Of a stretch of DNA of 8,357 nt, positions 6,284 through 8,357 are shown piece after piece. Origin of the DNA: Promethearchaeia archaeon (lineage in GTDB: Archaea; Asgardarchaeota; Lokiarchaeia; Sigyniarchaeales; SOKP01); contig JAHQWY010000158.1 in NCBI GenBank assembly GCA_029856445.1, positions 1-8,357 on the forward strand, written 5' to 3'. The position numbers and the translations under genes are program-made. Each line of letters starts with the position of its first letter. The stretch's first letter is position 1. Under the pieces are notes generated by a model. That model saw nothing but the letters and a program-made list of their open reading frames with translations, was not told where the DNA came from and made no database searches.

Positions 6284-6931
6284 TTATAATAACTCAGAAT
6301 ATGGTAACATGCTAACTCCTCTATAATGTTCTTTAGGAGCAATATCTCTGAGTGGACTAAAAAACTGCTTCATAAAATCATTAGCAGGTTGATAACCCTG
6401 AGGAGCAGAATAGATTTTCCAAAGATCAATTACTTCATTTGGATGTCCCCCTATTGGGCGCCAACTAGCAATAATAAGATCTGTTATTGGAGATTTGACT
6501 TCTAAACCTTGAATAAACTGAGGCATCATATTTGGATTTACTTCAAGGGTTGCTAATCCATAAACCTTTATAGGAGACTTTTTACTCTCTTCTATTGCCT
6601 TATGAAGATCTTCTGGAGGTATTGGACCCAATGGTTCTAGTAAACGTGTTCGACGTTCTGGAGCAATTTCTTCTAGCTCAGCGGCATATTCTCCCCATCC
6701 ACTGTCATTGCTAGCATCTTTACGGAATTTTTTTAACGCTTCCATATCCTTAAATTCCATTATTTGGTTCACTTGACTGAACCATTCAACATTGGAAGTC
6801 CATGCGGCTACTACTTTTGTTCCTAAGCGCTTACACGCAGGGATCAATCTTTCTTGTGCTAAAGCAACAAATCTATCAAGATTCATGGGATGGGCTGGTA
6901 AAATATTAAAAGTTTCTTCTAAATAAATCAT
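6284..6931 (-). CDS. NIPSNAP-like duplicated alpha/beta-barrel protein (first of tandem pair)
   Basis: This 215-residue paralogue of the downstream gene has the same architecture. MIYLE opens it, PACKRLGTKVVAAW (31-44) and NQIMEFKDMEALKKFR (55-70) form the first unit, and WGEYAAEL follows. A conserved linker PERRTRLLEPLGPIPPEDLH (91-110) joins a second unit with LATLEVNPNM (126-135) and IIASWRPIGGHPNEVIDLWK (153-172). Both paralogues end in PYSxLL. Linker and second-unit motifs are the best conserved between the copies, while residues 11-28 and the region after 172 differ most, so those parts may set separate specificity. A TATA-like box lies about 30 bp upstream, and only a weak AGGAAA site precedes the ATG. 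It is the promoter-proximal gene of the pair. NIPSNAP-like is a fold-level call from motifs; the biochemical role is unknown. Confidence 0.82.
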   Translation of the reverse strand: MIYLEETFNILPAHPMNLDRFVALAQERLIPACKRLGTKVVAAWTSNVEWFSQVNQIMEFKDMEALKKFRKDASNDSGWGEYAAELEEIAPERRTRLLEPLGPIPPEDLHKAIEESKKSPIKVYGLATLEVNPNMMPQFIQGLEVKSPITDLIIASWRPIGGHPNEVIDLWKIYSAPQGYQPANDFMKQFFSPLRDIAPKEHYRGVSMLPYSELL

Positions 6932-6960
6932 TTTTCCTATTCACTTTGATTTTTATTCTT

Positions 6961-6970
6961 TTTATAATAT
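6961..6970 (-). promoter_or_regulatory. TATA-like box of the NIPSNAP-like gene pair
   Basis: ATATTATAAA followed by AAAG on the minus strand is centred about 34 bp before the ATG at 6931, giving a leader of about 8 nt. It shares the 165-bp divergent gap (6932-7096) with the promoter of the plus-strand gene. Confidence 0.5.
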
Positions 6971-7035
6971 AATCAAACAACTTATTTTTTTATCTGATTG
7001 AAAGAAAGATGATTTTTAAAGTTTTTAATGTAGTT

Positions 7036-7049
7036 GAAAGATATAAATA
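7036..7049 (+). promoter_or_regulatory. TATA-like box of the Cys/His-module protein gene
   Basis: GAAAGATATAAATA has a purine-rich BRE-like part followed by a good TATA-like core. It is centred about 52 bp upstream of the ATG at 7097 and predicts transcription starting near 7070, with a leader of about 25 nt. Confidence 0.5.
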
Positions 7050-7096
7050 TGTATAGTATCATTAAATGGTTAAAATAAGTGGGACAAATTTAATTG

Positions 7097-7690
7097 ATGC
7101 CTGTCTATAGAAATATCGGAGATTTTCTTGAATTTATTAATATCAGTAATGAAGAAGCCACGTTATTTGAATGGAAACCACAAAAATCTTTTAAAAGATT
7201 TGATTTAGATCTCAATGTTGTTAAAGAAAATCCTGTAAGTGATATCTTTTTTCATCGTGATAAAGGAAATATGAAATTGGCTTACATCCGAAGAAATAAT
7301 CTAATATATACTGTTGGAGCTGATAATAAAGTACAATTTCAACTTCTAGAAGCTTTACTAGAACATGTTAGTTTTAAATTTCATGAAATGTATGACGTAG
7401 AAATTATTATGTCATATGAAGACTTCAATCCTGCCATGTTTAATGGATTTAAACAAGTATTAGTTAACATTATTATTAACTTTGCTAATTTAGATTTAGT
7501 AAAAAGAATTCAAGTTGAATGTAGAGTATGTAAAAAGGTACTAACCTTATTTGTTAAAAAAAGTATGATTGAAAATGCAGATTCTTATCCCGTACCTATT
7601 GTATATGTTCATGAAGGTCACGCGATATTATGTTTTATAGATCAGAATTTTCATCATCGTGGAGTAGAACTTGTAAATATTACTGGATAA
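7097..7690 (+). CDS. Hypothetical protein: possible longin-like core plus C-terminal Cys/His module
   Basis: I cannot name this 197-residue protein. An in-frame TAA ends at 7093; a TTG at 7094 could add one residue, but the ATG at 7097 is the simpler start. Residues about 58-135 alternate strands and helices: KLAYIRRNNLIYTVG, then the helical LLEALLEHVSFKFHEMYDVE and a later helix FKQVLVNIIINF. This resembles longin/roadblock-type folds, in which Asgard genomes are rich, but that is an inference. The C-terminal 55 or so residues start with ECRVCKK (CxxC at 142 and 145) and end with VYVHEGHAILCFIDQNFHHRGVE (170-190), with H172, H175 and C179. This looks like a small domain I recall from archaeal proteins in which a CxxC pair precedes an H-x-(F/A)...(I/V)D-x-N-(F/Y)..RG block, possibly zinc-binding. 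There is no signal peptide or membrane span. The next gene is 100 bp downstream on the same strand. Confidence 0.83.
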   Translation: MPVYRNIGDFLEFINISNEEATLFEWKPQKSFKRFDLDLNVVKENPVSDIFFHRDKGNMKLAYIRRNNLIYTVGADNKVQFQLLEALLEHVSFKFHEMYDVEIIMSYEDFNPAMFNGFKQVLVNIIINFANLDLVKRIQVECRVCKKVLTLFVKKSMIENADSYPVPIVYVHEGHAILCFIDQNFHHRGVELVNITG

Positions 7691-7725
7691 AAGATTTGAA
7701 ATCGATACTTATTTCCCCCAACATT

Positions 7726-7754
7726 CAATCTTTATTAGTTGATGAATAAGATTG
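7726..7754 (+). other. Possible stem-loop between the two right-hand plus-strand genes
   Basis: CAATCTTTATT (7726-7736) can pair with AATAAGATTG (7745-7754) to give a 10-bp stem with one bulged T and an 8-nt loop. It lies 36 nt after one stop codon and 36 nt before the next ATG. It could mark the 3' end of the upstream mRNA or sit in the promoter of the next gene. No T-run follows it, so I do not call it a terminator. Confidence 0.35.
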
Positions 7755-7790
7755 GAAATAATTATTAAATCTTTAAACCTTTAAATTAAT

Positions 7791-8357
7791 ATGGCAGAAA
7801 ATCAGAACTCGAATGATGAGCCTATTTTTGAGGAGATTGTCAAAAAAACAAAAACAGGAATAACTTTTCCTAAAAACCTAAGAGAAATGTTATTCGAAGA
7901 GGATTCAGATGTATACTTTAAACTAAGTGTTCCTAAAGAAAAAAATAAAATAATCCTAGAATTTGTATCCGAAGAACAGGCAGAAGATATATCAAGAAAA
8001 ATAAAAGCTAAACAACCAAAAGTTATTAGAGCTATAGGAGATACAAAAGTCACCAAAATGAAAATAACTGGTAAACCTAGTCCAGCATGGGGAGAATACT
8101 TTATTTATGATTTTGATGCAAAGGATAAAATTCAACCAATATTGGAATCAGCTTTTTATAAATTTGCTGAAACACCAGTCAACTTAGAGGATGCGATGGG
8201 AAGAGTTAAGTATGCTTTAGTTTCATTTCTATCATCAACCAAAACAGAAAATGCTAAGTTATATTATTCAGTCGAGAAATTCCTAATTGATATAGTGGAG
8301 AAATTTGACCAACCAAATTTACTTGATTGGATATTCGAAAAAATCGTACCCAATATT
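7791..8357 (+). CDS. Hypothetical protein with AbrB-like N-terminus, cut off by window edge
   Basis: An open frame of 189 codons starts at ATG 7791 and runs off the right edge without a stop. After a short acidic, Asn-rich start, residues 16-58 (IVKKTKTGITFPKNLREMLF, then a VYFKLSVP and KIILEFV strand pair) resemble the swapped-hairpin AbrB/SpoVT DNA-binding domain, whose hallmark is an (I/V)T(I/F)PK.(L/I)R.(L/M) segment. The rest does not fit a short AbrB regulator. It has a second mixed region (about 75-110, IRAIGDTKVTKMKITG and PAWGEYFIYDF) and then long amphipathic helices (114-186). It may be an Asgard- or archaea-specific protein that only borrows this fold. There is no ribosome-binding site, and A/T-rich TTTAAA boxes lie just upstream, so a leaderless mRNA is possible. 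A reading frame on the opposite strand over 7802-8056 is a shadow. Confidence 0.82.
   Translation, partial: MAENQNSNDEPIFEEIVKKTKTGITFPKNLREMLFEEDSDVYFKLSVPKEKNKIILEFVSEEQAEDISRKIKAKQPKVIRAIGDTKVTKMKITGKPSPAWGEYFIYDFDAKDKIQPILESAFYKFAETPVNLEDAMGRVKYALVSFLSSTKTENAKLYYSVEKFLIDIVEKFDQPNLLDWIFEKIVPNI

Noticed and set aside
7802..8056. Minus-strand open frame of 84 codons with hydrophobic stretches
   Set aside because: It overlaps the plus-strand gene that begins at ATG 7791 and stays open for 189 codons to the edge with sensible protein composition; the hydrophobicity comes from reading A-rich coding sequence backwards.
1..8357. Possible defence island, CRISPR array or mobile element
   Set aside because: No regularly spaced repeats, transposase, integrase, nuclease or toxin-antitoxin protein was recognised; the genes are metabolic, RNA-modifying or uncharacterised.

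Overview
The window is AT-rich and reads as archaeal chromosome. TATA-like boxes sit 20-35 bp upstream of several starts, Shine-Dalgarno sites occur at some genes and are missing at others (likely leaderless), and long T-runs follow stop codons. The tRNA methyltransferase is of the TrmJ type. DUF169, DUF362 and GYD proteins occur together, and two right-hand proteins resemble types I associate with Asgard (Lokiarchaeota-like) genomes. The archaeal call is fairly firm. The Asgard call is an inference from protein style, with no marker gene to prove it.

Layout. Left (1-2198, minus): a two-gene operon of a DUF169 protein followed 9 nt later by an N-acyl-D-amino-acid deacylase, which is cut off by the left edge. 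Divergent from it (2314-3510, plus) is a DUF362 protein with a cysteine-bearing C-terminal region. Centre (3615-5504, minus): three separately spaced genes for a GYD-domain protein, a HemG-like flavodoxin and a TrmJ-type 2'-O-methyltransferase. Then (5606-6931, minus) come two tandem paralogous NIPSNAP-like proteins, each with an apparent internal duplication. Right (7097-8357, plus): a protein with a possible longin-like core and a C-terminal Cys/His module, then a protein with an AbrB-like N-terminus, cut off by the right edge.

How the genes fit together. Only two groups look co-transcribed: DUF169-deacylase, and the NIPSNAP-like pair. The others have their own promoter-like and terminator-like signals and seem to be independent small units. 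Redox or Fe-S-linked genes (DUF362, flavodoxin) and small ferredoxin-fold proteins (GYD, NIPSNAP-like) lie near each other, but nothing here shows one shared pathway. I found no tRNA, rRNA, CRISPR array, insertion sequence or prophage. The longest stretch without a gene is about 218 bp (3909-4126). I do not see a clear new multi-gene system. The best leads are the duplicated NIPSNAP-like pair and the two right-hand proteins.
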